Assembly (NCBI GenBank): GCA_944390935.1
Contig: CALXRU010000019.1
Coordinates: 1 to 33,088 of the forward strand
DNA from: Acidaminococcaceae bacterium
GTDB taxonomy: Bacteria > Bacillota > Negativicutes > Acidaminococcales > Acidaminococcaceae
Reading direction: 5' to 3'
DNA: 33,088 nt
The notes under the pieces were generated by a model. That model did no database searches. It saw nothing but the letters and a program-made list of their open reading frames with translations, and had not been told where the DNA came from. Position 1 is the first letter of the stretch, and each line of letters begins with the position of its first letter. Below are positions 6,476 to 15,175 of this stretch, piece after piece. The position numbers and the translations under genes were made by a program.

Positions 6476-8842
6476 TTATTGTAAAGAATTGGCATAATTT
6501 ACTGCGCTGACGGCGTTGGGTGCGTAAAAATCCGCACCGATGCTGTCGGCATAATCCTGCGTAAGCACTGCGCCGCCGCAGATAATTTTAAAGCTGCCAG
6601 CCGCACGCAGCGCCTTAATGGTTTCTTCCATTGCGCCGACTGTCGTCGTCATCAGCGCGGAAAGCCCGACTACAGCGGCGTTATGCTTAACGGCTGCTTC
6701 CACAATTTTTTCGGGCGGTACGTCCTTGCCAAGGTCGATAACCTGATAACCATAGTTTTCAAACAACACTTTTACGATATTTTTGCCGATGTCGTGAATA
6801 TCGCCCTTAACGGTTGCCAGCACAACTTTTACACCGTTGCACCGGCTGCCGCCCTCCGCCGCCATTTTATCGCGGATGACATTGAACGCCGCTTTGGCAG
6901 CCTCCGCGCTCATCAAAAGCTGCGGCAAAAACAGGGTATGCTTTTCAAAGCCGTTGCCCACATAATCAAGTGCCGGTATCATTTCGACGTTGATAATTTC
7001 CAGCGGCTGTTTTTGTGCCAGCTGCGCCTTTACGGCTTTTTCGCTCTGCTCGCGCAGACCTTTTACAATCGCATCGTACAAAGTATATTCTGCTGTCTGC
7101 GCCGGTGCTGCTTTAGGCTGTGCAGCATCCGCAAATTTGGCAACATACGCCTTGCAGCCTTCGTCCAGTCCGCTTAATGCGCCGTAAGCATAGTAAGCAC
7201 CCATCATTGCCGTGCTTTGCGGGTTGATGATGGCGCAGCTCAAACCTGCCTCCATTGCCAGCACAAAAAAAGCACTGTTAACGGCGTCACGCGCAGGCAG
7301 GCCAAAGGAAATATTCGACACGCCCATGACGGTTTTAATGCCGCGTTTGGTCAGCTCGCGCAGCACCTGTAAATCCACTTTGGCATTATCGCCGCCGGTG
7401 CTGATGGTAAGCGCCAGCGGGTCTACAATAATGTTGCGTTTGGCAATGCCGTATTCCGCCGCGCGGGCGATAATTTTTTCGGCAATGGCAATGCGCCCCT
7501 CCGCTGTTTCCGGTATGCCATTATCGTCCAGCGTAAGTGCAACAACTGCCGCGCCGTATTTTTTAACCAACGGCAGCACCTTGGCTAGACTTTCTTCCTT
7601 GCCGCAGACGGAGTTTAACAGCGGTTTGCCGTTATACAAACGCAGGCTGCCCGCCATAGCGTCGTAATTGCTGGTGTCAATTTGCAAAGGCACGCTGGTA
7701 ATTGCCTGCAAACGCTGCACTGCTTCCGCGCTGACGGCAGGTTCTTCAATGCCCGGCACACCGACGTTCACATCCAGAATCGCTGCGCCGCTGTCAATCT
7801 GCTCCAGCCCCAGGCGGCAGATATAATCATAATCGCCGTCTAAAATCGCCTGTTTTAAACGCGGCTTGCCCGTGGGGTTAATGCGCTCGCCGATAATTAC
7901 CGGCTTGTTGCCGATAACAACCGCGCTGCCGTAAGCAGCAACGGCAGTCAAATCACAATCGCGCGATTGCGGCACGATTTGTTTACATTTATTGACCAGC
8001 GTTGCGATATGCGCCGGTGTTGTACCGCAGCAGCCACCCATAACTGCCAGCACGCCGTCCTTTGCCATGTCATACATCAATGCGGCAAATTCGTCTGCGT
8101 CAACGTCAAACACGGTTTGCCCGTTCACTTCTTTCGGCAGACCGGCGTTAGGGTTCAGCACCGCAGGCAGCGGCGTAGCTGCTAAAAGCTGCGGCAGCAG
8201 CTTCTGCATCTGCGCAGGCCCAAGCCCGCAGTTAAAACCGATGGCATCCGCACCCAGGCCTTCCAGCATAATGGCAGCAGCGGTAATATCACCGCCGGTC
8301 AAAAGTTTGCCGTCCTCGTCCAGCGTCATAGTGCAAACGACGGGCAAATCGCTGTTTTCTTTTGCCGCCAAAAGCGCCGCCTTCATCTCGTAGGTGTCGC
8401 TCATCGTTTCAATTAAAATCAAATCCGCACCGGCGGCCACGCCTGCCGTTACAATTTCCGCATAAATGCTTACCGCTTCTTCAAACGGCAAATCGCCGTA
8501 AGGCGCAAGCAGTTTGCCTGTCGGTCCCAAATCCAGTGCAACAAAACTGCCCGGTTTGTTGGCACAGGGCTTTTTTGCAATTTTTACGGCCTGCGTCACC
8601 ACGTCTGCCGTTTTAATATCCGTACCGGCAAATTTTAAACGGTTCGCGCCAAAGGTGTTGGTTTTTATAATATCCGCACCGGCATTTAAATAAGCGGCGT
8701 GTATTTTTTCAACCTCGTCCGCATGGGTAAAGTTCCACAGCTCCGGCAGTTCACCCGGTTTAAGCCCGGCGGCCTGCAGCATGGTGCCCATTGCGCCGTC
8801 AAAAAAAAGTGTTTTTTTACCAAGTAAATCTTTAAAAAGCAT
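6476..8842 (-). CDS. metH: Cobalamin-dependent methionine synthase MetH, short form without reactivation domain
   Basis: It transfers the methyl group of 5-methyltetrahydrofolate through methylcobalamin to homocysteine. The 788 residues contain four modules in order. The homocysteine S-methyltransferase barrel is at about 1-290, with zinc-ligand regions GFNCGLG and GGCCGTTP. The pterin-binding barrel is at about 310-570 (IIGERINPTGK, ILDVNVGVPG, LQIDTSN). A helical cap follows at about 590-665. The cobalamin domain comes last, with DIHDIGKNIV around residue 680 supplying the axial His, then GLSALMTTT and ICGGAVLT. Full-length MetH is about 1,200 aa; the C-terminal SAM-binding reactivation domain is absent here. 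It is instead encoded by the gene immediately upstream (8858-9481). The metF gene precedes both, so the operon makes and uses methyl-THF. Confidence 0.93.
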   Translation of the reverse strand: MLFKDLLGKKTLFFDGAMGTMLQAAGLKPGELPELWNFTHADEVEKIHAAYLNAGADIIKTNTFGANRLKFAGTDIKTADVVTQAVKIAKKPCANKPGSFVALDLGPTGKLLAPYGDLPFEEAVSIYAEIVTAGVAAGADLILIETMSDTYEMKAALLAAKENSDLPVVCTMTLDEDGKLLTGGDITAAAIMLEGLGADAIGFNCGLGPAQMQKLLPQLLAATPLPAVLNPNAGLPKEVNGQTVFDVDADEFAALMYDMAKDGVLAVMGGCCGTTPAHIATLVNKCKQIVPQSRDCDLTAVAAYGSAVVIGNKPVIIGERINPTGKPRLKQAILDGDYDYICRLGLEQIDSGAAILDVNVGVPGIEEPAVSAEAVQRLQAITSVPLQIDTSNYDAMAGSLRLYNGKPLLNSVCGKEESLAKVLPLVKKYGAAVVALTLDDNGIPETAEGRIAIAEKIIARAAEYGIAKRNIIVDPLALTISTGGDNAKVDLQVLRELTKRGIKTVMGVSNISFGLPARDAVNSAFFVLAMEAGLSCAIINPQSTAMMGAYYAYGALSGLDEGCKAYVAKFADAAQPKAAPAQTAEYTLYDAIVKGLREQSEKAVKAQLAQKQPLEIINVEMIPALDYVGNGFEKHTLFLPQLLMSAEAAKAAFNVIRDKMAAEGGSRCNGVKVVLATVKGDIHDIGKNIVKVLFENYGYQVIDLGKDVPPEKIVEAAVKHNAAVVGLSALMTTTVGAMEETIKALRAAGSFKIICGGAVLTQDYADSIGADFYAPNAVSAVNYANSLQ

Positions 8843-8857
8843 ATTGTCCCTCGCAAA

Positions 8858-9481
8858 TTATTTTCTATAAAGGCAGTTTGTGTTTTCGCAGGTTTCGCAG
8901 CTGTTTTGCGGCTTTTCGCACCCGTCTGTAATGCCGATGACGGCCGTTACCGATTTCACCGGCGCCAGCATGCCGCCCGCAGTCACCGTCAGCCCGATGC
9001 GTTTTGCAGCGTCCAGCATTGTCAGTATTCTCGGCTGGTCAGCAAGGCTCCAATCCGCATAGCCGGGGCTGAAACGCAGTTTAAAATGCAGGCCGCCGTA
9101 TTCGCTGCTGATTTTTGCTTCCGTTTCATCGCAGTAGCTTTCAATAAGCGCCGCGCACACCGCCTGCCCGGCAGCGCCTTCGGCAATGTTGGCAACAGAC
9201 ATGCGCCTCAGCGCGATATCAACCTTCGGGCCTAAAGTCGCCGCCAAAAGCACTGCACGTTTGCAGCTTTTGATATGCGCCGCCAGTTTGGCGCTTTTGA
9301 AATATTCGCCGCCCAGCAGCACGCCGTCAGCGTCAACGCTGCAATCCAGAACGCGGTACACGCTGCGTGCCTGCACTTCGTTACGCAGCTTTAAATACGC
9401 CAAATCTGCCAGCACGCCCGCGTTTTCGTCACCGGCGCGCCCGCCCATATAGCGGATGGCTTCGCTGCGGTCGTACCTCAT
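8858..9481 (-). CDS. Stand-alone methionine synthase reactivation-domain protein
   Basis: A 207-aa protein matching the MetH vitamin-B12 activation (SAM-binding) fold rather than a whole synthase. The most telling segment is LRFSPGYADWSLADQPRI, the counterpart of the conserved R..PGY region that binds SAM in MetH. It is followed by GLTVTAGGMLAPVKSVTAVIGI, which matches the MetH C-terminal PxxSvSGi-like strand region. Four cysteines cluster at the C-terminus (C..CEKPQNSCETCENTNC), suggesting a metal or redox site. It starts with an ATG overlapping the metF stop (ATGA) and ends 15 nt before metH. By position and domain it should reductively remethylate cob(II)alamin on MetH. The electron donor is not visible here. 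Confidence 0.82.
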   Translation of the reverse strand: MRYDRSEAIRYMGGRAGDENAGVLADLAYLKLRNEVQARSVYRVLDCSVDADGVLLGGEYFKSAKLAAHIKSCKRAVLLAATLGPKVDIALRRMSVANIAEGAAGQAVCAALIESYCDETEAKISSEYGGLHFKLRFSPGYADWSLADQPRILTMLDAAKRIGLTVTAGGMLAPVKSVTAVIGITDGCEKPQNSCETCENTNCLYRK

Positions 9482-10329
9482 TTGATAATCTCCGACAGGT
9501 TTTTCATAATGCCGCGGATGATTTCCGGCTTGTTCATTGTGTAAACGTGAATGTTTTTGAAGCCGTTGGCAATCAGGTCGATAATCTGCCCGAGGGCATA
9601 AGCAATGCCGGCCTGCATTAAAGCCTGCGGGTCGTCGGCAAAGCGTTCCACAATCGCGCGGTAATGCGGCGGCAGTTTTGTTCCGCTCAGCTCGCAGATG
9701 CGGTTAATCTGTTTTGCATTGGTTACGGGCATAATGCCTGCCACCACCGGCACGTCGATGCCGTTGCGCAGCAGCCTGTACATATAGTTGTACATAATAT
9801 TATTGTCAAAGCACATCTGCGATACCAAAAACTCGCAGCCTGCGTCAATTTTCTTTTTGGTGTTTTCAATATCGTTATCCAGCGAGCCTGCCTCCGGGTG
9901 TCCTTCTGGGTAGCACGCGCCGCCGATGCAAAAATCGCCGGATGACGAAATTTTACGCATCAAATCGCTGGCATGGGCAAAATCGCGTACGCCGCTTGTA
10001 ACAGCGTCGCCGCGCAAAGCCAGCACGTTCTGCACTCCCGCCTTGCGGAAATTACCAAGCATGTCGTCAATTTTCGCTTCAGTCGCGTCGATGCAGGTTA
10101 AATGCGCCAGTGCCGGAATATTGTGCTCCTCCACCGCCTGCGCAATCGCCAGCGTCTGCCCGGCAGAAGTGCCGCCCGCACCGTAGGTAACGCTCATAAA
10201 ATGCGGTTTGATAACGGCAATTTCATCAACTATCTTCAAAGCGTTCTGCAATTCCGACCCGGCCTTGGGCGGAAACAGCTCGCACGAAATACAAGGTTTA
10301 TCACTTTTTAACAGTTCTGTTATTTTCAT
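9478..10329 (-). CDS. metF: Methylenetetrahydrofolate reductase MetF
   Basis: FAD-containing (beta/alpha)8 enzyme that reduces 5,10-methylene-THF to 5-methyl-THF, the methyl donor for MetH. Residues 1-283 show SCELFPPK with the catalytic Glu, VTYGAGGT, HLTCIDAT and NVLALRGD, then the FAD/folate region GGACYPEGHPE and SQMCFDN. The start at 10329 (MKITELL) is preferred over an ATG 15 nt upstream because the RBS AGGGGGA would lie inside that longer version. The 283-aa length is typical of bacterial MetF. It is first in the metF-reactivase-metH operon. It may need an electron-transfer partner, as in other anaerobes; none is adjacent. Confidence 0.95.
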   Translation of the reverse strand: MKITELLKSDKPCISCELFPPKAGSELQNALKIVDEIAVIKPHFMSVTYGAGGTSAGQTLAIAQAVEEHNIPALAHLTCIDATEAKIDDMLGNFRKAGVQNVLALRGDAVTSGVRDFAHASDLMRKISSSGDFCIGGACYPEGHPEAGSLDNDIENTKKKIDAGCEFLVSQMCFDNNIMYNYMYRLLRNGIDVPVVAGIMPVTNAKQINRICELSGTKLPPHYRAIVERFADDPQALMQAGIAYALGQIIDLIANGFKNIHVYTMNKPEIIRGIMKNLSEIIK

Positions 10330-10518
10330 AAAAGTCCCCCTCATCGTACAATGTAATATCTATTTTACTACATTAACATCTTTTTTGCCATACGCATTTG
10401 TTTTAAAGGCTGCGTCATAAAGCTTAACAAATCCCTGCCGCAGCAGGATTTTATTTTTATCTGCCGAAATTCTAAGTAAAGCATCATTACCATAAAAAAG
10501 CATTGGAAGTGATTGGTT
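10330..10518. promoter_or_regulatory. Divergent intergenic region of metF and the RND operon
   Basis: For metF a possible -10 TAAAAT lies at 10367-10362 on the minus strand, with only a poor -35 (TGGCAA, 10390-10385). The inverted repeat AATGTA-N13-TACATT (10350-10374) spans it. No SAM riboswitch or T-box is visible. On the plus strand a terminator-like hairpin (10429-10451, one bulged C) is followed by TATTTTTAT ahead of the RND operon. The plus-strand promoter could not be placed confidently. Confidence 0.35.
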
Positions 10519-11628
10519 ATGCAGCTTTGGGAAAAATTACATTTAAGCAAAAAACAGTTAGCCATCGCCGCTGCCGTTATCGCCGCAGGGCTGGTTTACC
10601 ATTTTGCCGCCGCAGTTTTAAATAAACCGCAGCCGGTTGCCGCCGTGCCCTACGTACGCACCGTTACCGCAGGCACGCACAGCACGCAGAACTACCTTGC
10701 ATACCCCGGCGAAGTGCGCGGACGCTACGAAAGCAACCTTGCCTTTCAGGTCAGCGGCAAAATAATCAGCCGTAATGTCAATTTGGGCGACACCGTGCAT
10801 GCAGGCGATGTTTTAATGCAGATTGACCCGCGCGACGTTGATGAAAATGTCAACGCTGCCCGCGCAGGGCTGACTTCTGCCAACGCCAACTTTTTGCTGG
10901 CCAGCGATAACGAAAAACGCTACCGCTCGCTGCTGGCAAGCGGCGCTGTAAGCCAGGCCGTTTATGACCAGTACAACACACAGCTGAAAGCCGCACAATC
11001 CACGCTGGAACAGGCCGAAGCACAGCTGGCGGCCGCGCTGAACCAGCTTGATTATACGCGCCTTGTAGCAAATAACGACGGCGTTATCTCAAGCATTACC
11101 GGCGAAGTCGGACAGGTTGCCGCTGCCGGTACGCCTGTTGCAACGCTGGTGCGCGAAGGCGAAAAAGAAGTGCGCATTTATATACCCGAAAACAATTTAG
11201 CCAGCATCTCACCCGGGCAAACGGCGGAAATAACCTTCTGGGCACTGCCCGATATCACTGTCAGCGGCCACATCCGCGAAATCGCCCCGATGGCCGACCC
11301 GGTAACGCGCACCTATCAGGTCTGCGTTGCTATCGACAACATGCCGCCGCAGGTGCAGCTGGGCATGACAGCCAAAGTACATTTTAACGACGGCAGCGAA
11401 AGCCTCATCATCCTGCCCAAGGCAGCCATTTACCAGACCGGCGACACGCCGCAGGTATGGATTGTTAAGGACAATCGCGTTGAGCTTGTGCCGGTGGAAA
11501 TTGCCGGTTACGAAAACAACAGCATTATTATTAAAAGCGGCGTTGCCAACGGCGACGTTATTGTTACCGGCGGCGCTGCCAAACTTACGCCCGGCCAGCA
11601 GGTGCGTCTGGAAGGTGATGCGCAATGA
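10519..11628 (+). CDS. RND efflux periplasmic adaptor (AcrA/MexA family)
   Basis: Membrane-fusion protein linking an inner-membrane RND pump to an outer-membrane channel. A single N-terminal hydrophobic helix (about residues 15-36) without a lipobox suggests a membrane-anchored periplasmic protein. The barrel-sandwich (lipoyl-like) halves are visible as LAFQVSGKIISRNVNLGDTV and DGVISSITGEVGQVAAAGTP. They flank a helical hairpin at about 95-180 (NEKRYRSLLASGAVSQAVYDQ). The beta-barrel domain follows (VRIYIPENNLASISPGQ), then a membrane-proximal domain ending GQQVRLEG. The start at ATG 10519 is chosen because GGAAG lies 9 nt upstream; a TTG at 10513 is too close to it. The stop overlaps the pump start (ATGA). 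Confidence 0.9.
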   Translation: MQLWEKLHLSKKQLAIAAAVIAAGLVYHFAAAVLNKPQPVAAVPYVRTVTAGTHSTQNYLAYPGEVRGRYESNLAFQVSGKIISRNVNLGDTVHAGDVLMQIDPRDVDENVNAARAGLTSANANFLLASDNEKRYRSLLASGAVSQAVYDQYNTQLKAAQSTLEQAEAQLAAALNQLDYTRLVANNDGVISSITGEVGQVAAAGTPVATLVREGEKEVRIYIPENNLASISPGQTAEITFWALPDITVSGHIREIAPMADPVTRTYQVCVAIDNMPPQVQLGMTAKVHFNDGSESLIILPKAAIYQTGDTPQVWIVKDNRVELVPVEIAGYENNSIIIKSGVANGDVIVTGGAAKLTPGQQVRLEGDAQ

Positions 11629-14600
11629 AAAGAGCTAACCTTGCTTCGTGGAGCATTACGCACCGGCAGATAATTTACTTTTTTATGTTTCTGTGCCTCG
11701 TGGCCGGCATTTACAGTTATAACACGCTCGGCCGCGCGGAAGACCCCAGCTTTACCGTCAAGCAGATGGTAATTTCGGCGGCGTGGCCCGGCGCGACAGC
11801 CAAAGAGATGGAAGAACAGGTTGCCGACAAGCTGGAAAAGCAGGCGCAGGCTTCCACCGATATTGATTACATCACAAGTTATTCGCGCCCCGGCATCTGC
11901 GTCGTCAACGTCTATTTAAAAGAGGACGTGGCGAAGGAAGATGTGCGCCCACACTGGCTGGAGCTGCGCAACATGATTAACGACATTAAGGCCGACCTGC
12001 CGAGCGGCGTGTACGGCCCGTATTTTAACGACCGCTTCGACGATGTTTACGGCAACATTTACGCGCTTACTTCGGACAGCTTCAGCTACGAAGATATGCG
12101 CCGCAAAGCCGAAGACATCAAACGCATTTTTTACACCGTGCCGGACGTGAAAAAAGTTGAGCTTATCGGCGTCCAGCCGGAAAAAATTTATCTGGAAGTC
12201 AGCAACAATAAGCTGGCGCAGCTTGGCATACCGCTTGACACTTTAGCCGCCGCCATTCAGGCACAGACGGCAATGGTGCCCGCGGGTATGAGCGAAACGC
12301 CGGACGATAATGTTTACCTGCGCCTTACCGGCATGCCGGACGCAGTAGAAAACATCGCCTCGCTGCCGATACAGGCTAACGGGCGCGTGTTCCGCCTTGG
12401 CGATATCGCCGATGTTAAACGCGGTTACGCCGACCCGCCAGAGCCGAAATTCTTTTTCAACGGGCAGCCCGCTGTCGGCATTGCCCTTTCCATGGAAGAC
12501 GGCGGCAATAACATCCGCCTGGGCGAAAATTTGGCAAAAACCATTACGCAGATTACCGCCGAGCTGCCGCTGGGCTTTGAACTGCATCAGGTTGCCAACC
12601 AGCCGGAGGTTGTAAAAAACTCTATCGACGAATTTACACAGAGCCTGAAAGAAGCCGTCATCATCGTGCTGGCGGTAAGCCTCATCAGCCTTGGCAGGCG
12701 CTGCGGCTACGTAATTTCCGTCTGCATCCCGCTGGTGCTGCTGGGCACATTCATCGGCATGTACGCACTGGGCATCGACCTGCACAAGGTGTCGCTCGGT
12801 GCGCTGATTATCGCACTGGGCATGCTGGTTGACGACGCCATTGTTGTGATGGAACTTATGGAAATCAAACTGGCCGAAGGCTGGGACCGCATAAAAGCCG
12901 CCAGCTACGCTTTTGAAACCTGCGCTGTACCGCTGCTCGTCGGCACGGTTATCACCTGCGTCGGCTTTACGCCGATATATTTTTCCAAAGGCAATGTCGG
13001 CGAATTTGCCAGCAGTTTGTTTGTAGTTATCAGCCTGGCGCTGATGCTGTCGTGGGTTGTATCGGCAACCGTTGCGCCCGTGCTGGGCTACGAATGGGTA
13101 CACCCCAAAAAGATTGCCGAAGGCAGCGCTTACACCACGCCGTTTTACCGGAAATTCCGCAGCCTGCTGACATGGGCGCTGGCGCACCGCGCCGTTGTTA
13201 TCGCGCTCACCGTCGGCGCATTCTGCGGCTCGCTGTTTTTAACCAAGTTTATAGATAAGGAATTCTTCCCGCCTTCCGTGCGGCCGGAACTGCTGGTTGA
13301 AATTAACATGCCGGAAGGCAGCAGCATTAAAGCGACTGAAAAAGCCGCGCTGAAACTGACCGATATTTTGAAGGACGACACGGATATTTTAAACATCGGC
13401 ACTTATGTCGGCGAAAGCGCGCCGCGATTTGTGCTGGTAGTTGAACCGGTGCAGCCGCGCGAAAATTACGCCCAGCTTGTCATCCTCACCAAAGATGTAG
13501 AAGCCAAAAACAGGCTGGAGCAGAAAATTAACGAACTTGCCGCACGCGAAATCCCCGAAGCCGTTATTTACAGCAAATCCATCCCGCTCGGACCGCCTTC
13601 GGCGTACCCGGTAATGTTGCGCGTATCCGCACCGACGGAAGCAATGGCAAAAGATTACGCCCAGCAGGTACGCGACGCTGCCTTGCAGAACCCCGCCGTT
13701 ACCATGACGCGTTTTGACTGGATGGAAAAAACAGGCGCGGTTAAAGTAGCTATCGACAACGACAAGCTGCGGCAGATGGGCATTGACCGCCAGACCGTTG
13801 CCATGGCGTTGCAGGCAGAACTCAGCGGCTACACCGTATCGCAGTATTACGAAGGCGACCAGGCTATTGACCTTGTATTCCGCCTTGACGCTGCCGACCG
13901 CGATAAAATTTCCGACCTGCGGCTGCTATCCATACCCACAAGCAAGGGCAGCGTACCGCTGGCACAGGTGGCAAATATCAGCTACGAAGCTGAAGATAAC
14001 ATGATCTGGCGTCGCAACCTGCTGCCGACCGTAACCGTTAACGCAGGAATTGCCCCCGGTTACACCGGCAACGACGTAACGCAGCAAATTTACGACAGCC
14101 TTGCTGATTTGCGCAGCAGCCTGCCGCCCGGCGTCAGCATCGAAATCGGCGGGCCGCTGGAAAGCAGCAACAAAGCGCTGAACTACCTGCTTGTGCCGCT
14201 GCCGGTTATGTTCATCACCATGCTGGTGCTGCTGATGCTGCAGCTTAAAGATTTGCGCAAACTGTTCATCATCGTCTGCACCGCGCCGATGGGTATTATC
14301 GGCGTCGTTATTGGGCTATTGCTGTTCAACTCGTCCATGGGCTTTCTGGCACAGCTCGGCATCCTGTCGCTGACTGGCATAATTATCCGCAACTCCGTCG
14401 TGCTTATCGACCAGATTGACTTGCACTTAGCAGCAGGCATGAATCCTTACGAAGCGGTGCTGGAATCCGCCATAGTGCGCTTCCGCCCCATCATGCTGGC
14501 AGCACTCACCACAGTACTCGGCCTTGTGCCCATGTTCACCAACCCCTTCTGGGAATCCATGGCCGTCGCCATCGCCTGCGGGCTTACCGGCGCAACTATG

Positions 14601-14660
14601 CTGACGCTCGTAGTATTGCCGGTAATCTATTCGATAATGTTTAAAATAACAAAAGTGTAA
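11625..14660 (+). CDS. RND efflux transporter, inner-membrane pump (AcrB-like, HAE1 type)
   Basis: A 1,011-aa proton-driven multidrug-type pump with the duplicated RND plan. It has TM1 near residues 14-32, a large periplasmic loop, TM2-6 at about 335-480, TM7 near 520, a second periplasmic loop, and TM8-12 from about 855. TM4 carries the proton-relay pair in GMLVDDAIVVMELME (Asp403-Asp404), equivalent to AcrB D407/D408. In TM10, Arg922 occupies the position of AcrB Lys940, a conservative change. No TolC-type gene is adjacent, so the outer-membrane channel must be encoded elsewhere. The pump itself implies a diderm envelope. Substrate range cannot be read from sequence. A terminator follows 24 nt after the stop. 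Confidence 0.93.
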   Translation: MKRANLASWSITHRQIIYFFMFLCLVAGIYSYNTLGRAEDPSFTVKQMVISAAWPGATAKEMEEQVADKLEKQAQASTDIDYITSYSRPGICVVNVYLKEDVAKEDVRPHWLELRNMINDIKADLPSGVYGPYFNDRFDDVYGNIYALTSDSFSYEDMRRKAEDIKRIFYTVPDVKKVELIGVQPEKIYLEVSNNKLAQLGIPLDTLAAAIQAQTAMVPAGMSETPDDNVYLRLTGMPDAVENIASLPIQANGRVFRLGDIADVKRGYADPPEPKFFFNGQPAVGIALSMEDGGNNIRLGENLAKTITQITAELPLGFELHQVANQPEVVKNSIDEFTQSLKEAVIIVLAVSLISLGRRCGYVISVCIPLVLLGTFIGMYALGIDLHKVSLGALIIALGMLVDDAIVVMELMEIKLAEGWDRIKAASYAFETCAVPLLVGTVITCVGFTPIYFSKGNVGEFASSLFVVISLALMLSWVVSATVAPVLGYEWVHPKKIAEGSAYTTPFYRKFRSLLTWALAHRAVVIALTVGAFCGSLFLTKFIDKEFFPPSVRPELLVEINMPEGSSIKATEKAALKLTDILKDDTDILNIGTYVGESAPRFVLVVEPVQPRENYAQLVILTKDVEAKNRLEQKINELAAREIPEAVIYSKSIPLGPPSAYPVMLRVSAPTEAMAKDYAQQVRDAALQNPAVTMTRFDWMEKTGAVKVAIDNDKLRQMGIDRQTVAMALQAELSGYTVSQYYEGDQAIDLVFRLDAADRDKISDLRLLSIPTSKGSVPLAQVANISYEAEDNMIWRRNLLPTVTVNAGIAPGYTGNDVTQQIYDSLADLRSSLPPGVSIEIGGPLESSNKALNYLLVPLPVMFITMLVLLMLQLKDLRKLFIIVCTAPMGIIGVVIGLLLFNSSMGFLAQLGILSLTGIIIRNSVVLIDQIDLHLAAGMNPYEAVLESAIVRFRPIMLAALTTVLGLVPMFTNPFWESMAVAIACGLTGATMLTLVVLPVIYSIMFKITKV

Positions 14661-14684
14661 AATAAAGTTTGTGTTAAAACGCAG

Positions 14685-14721
14685 AAAAGCGCACCGTACT
14701 TTTACAGTATAGTGCGCTTTT
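14685..14721. terminator. Bidirectional terminator between the RND pump and aroQ
   Basis: AAAAGCGCAC pairs with GTGCGCTTTT, with an inner TACT/AGTA extension. A/T runs flank both sides, serving the convergent plus-strand pump and minus-strand aro operons. Confidence 0.88.
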
Positions 14722-14734
14722 GTTGTTTAAGTTT

Positions 14735-15175
14735 TTATTTTTCATCCGGCAAAGCCGCCAAAGCACGCATAGCTAACGAATAACCAATAAAGCCCAACCC
14801 GCAGATTTGCCCAAGGCAGGCAGGCGCCGTTACCGATTTATGGCGGAACTCCTCGCGCGCGTGTACATTGCTTAAATGCACTTCAACGGCGGGCAGCGCC
14901 ACGCCTTTTAGCGCGTCCAGAATCGCCACGCTGTAATGCGTATAAGCGGCAGGGTTAATAACAATGCCGTCATATTTGCCGTAAGCGTTCTGAATGAAGG
15001 TAACAATTTCGCCTTCGTAATTGCTCTGGCAAATGTCAACGCTGACGCCGATTGCTTCGGCTTCTTTAGCAATAAACGCGCACAAAGCGTCGTAATCCTG
15101 CGCACCGTAAACATTTTTTTCGCGGATGCCCAGCAAATTGATGTTAGGCCCGTTGATAACCAAAATTTTTTTCAT
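14735..15175 (-). CDS. aroQ: Type II 3-dehydroquinate dehydratase
   Basis: Dehydrates 3-dehydroquinate to 3-dehydroshikimate, shikimate pathway step 3. The 146 aa show the type II signatures: INGPNINLLGIREKNVYG with the flexible lid Arg and catalytic Tyr, NPAAYTHYSVAILDAL with the catalytic His region, and EVHLSNVHAREEFRHKS. The small length and dodecameric-family motifs exclude the Schiff-base type I enzyme. Its ATG overlaps the aroK stop (ATGA). It is the last gene of the nine-gene aromatic operon and runs into the shared terminator at 14685-14721. Confidence 0.96.
   Translation of the reverse strand: MKKILVINGPNINLLGIREKNVYGAQDYDALCAFIAKEAEAIGVSVDICQSNYEGEIVTFIQNAYGKYDGIVINPAAYTHYSVAILDALKGVALPAVEVHLSNVHAREEFRHKSVTAPACLGQICGLGFIGYSLAMRALAALPDEK

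Noticed and set aside
10330..10428. SAM riboswitch (S-box) before metF
   Set aside because: No S-box core or terminator in the minus-strand leader; the possible leader is too short.
12243..13187. 314-codon minus-strand frame opposite the RND pump
   Set aside because: Antisense to a well-defined RND gene; Gln/His/Arg-rich shadow composition and no RBS.
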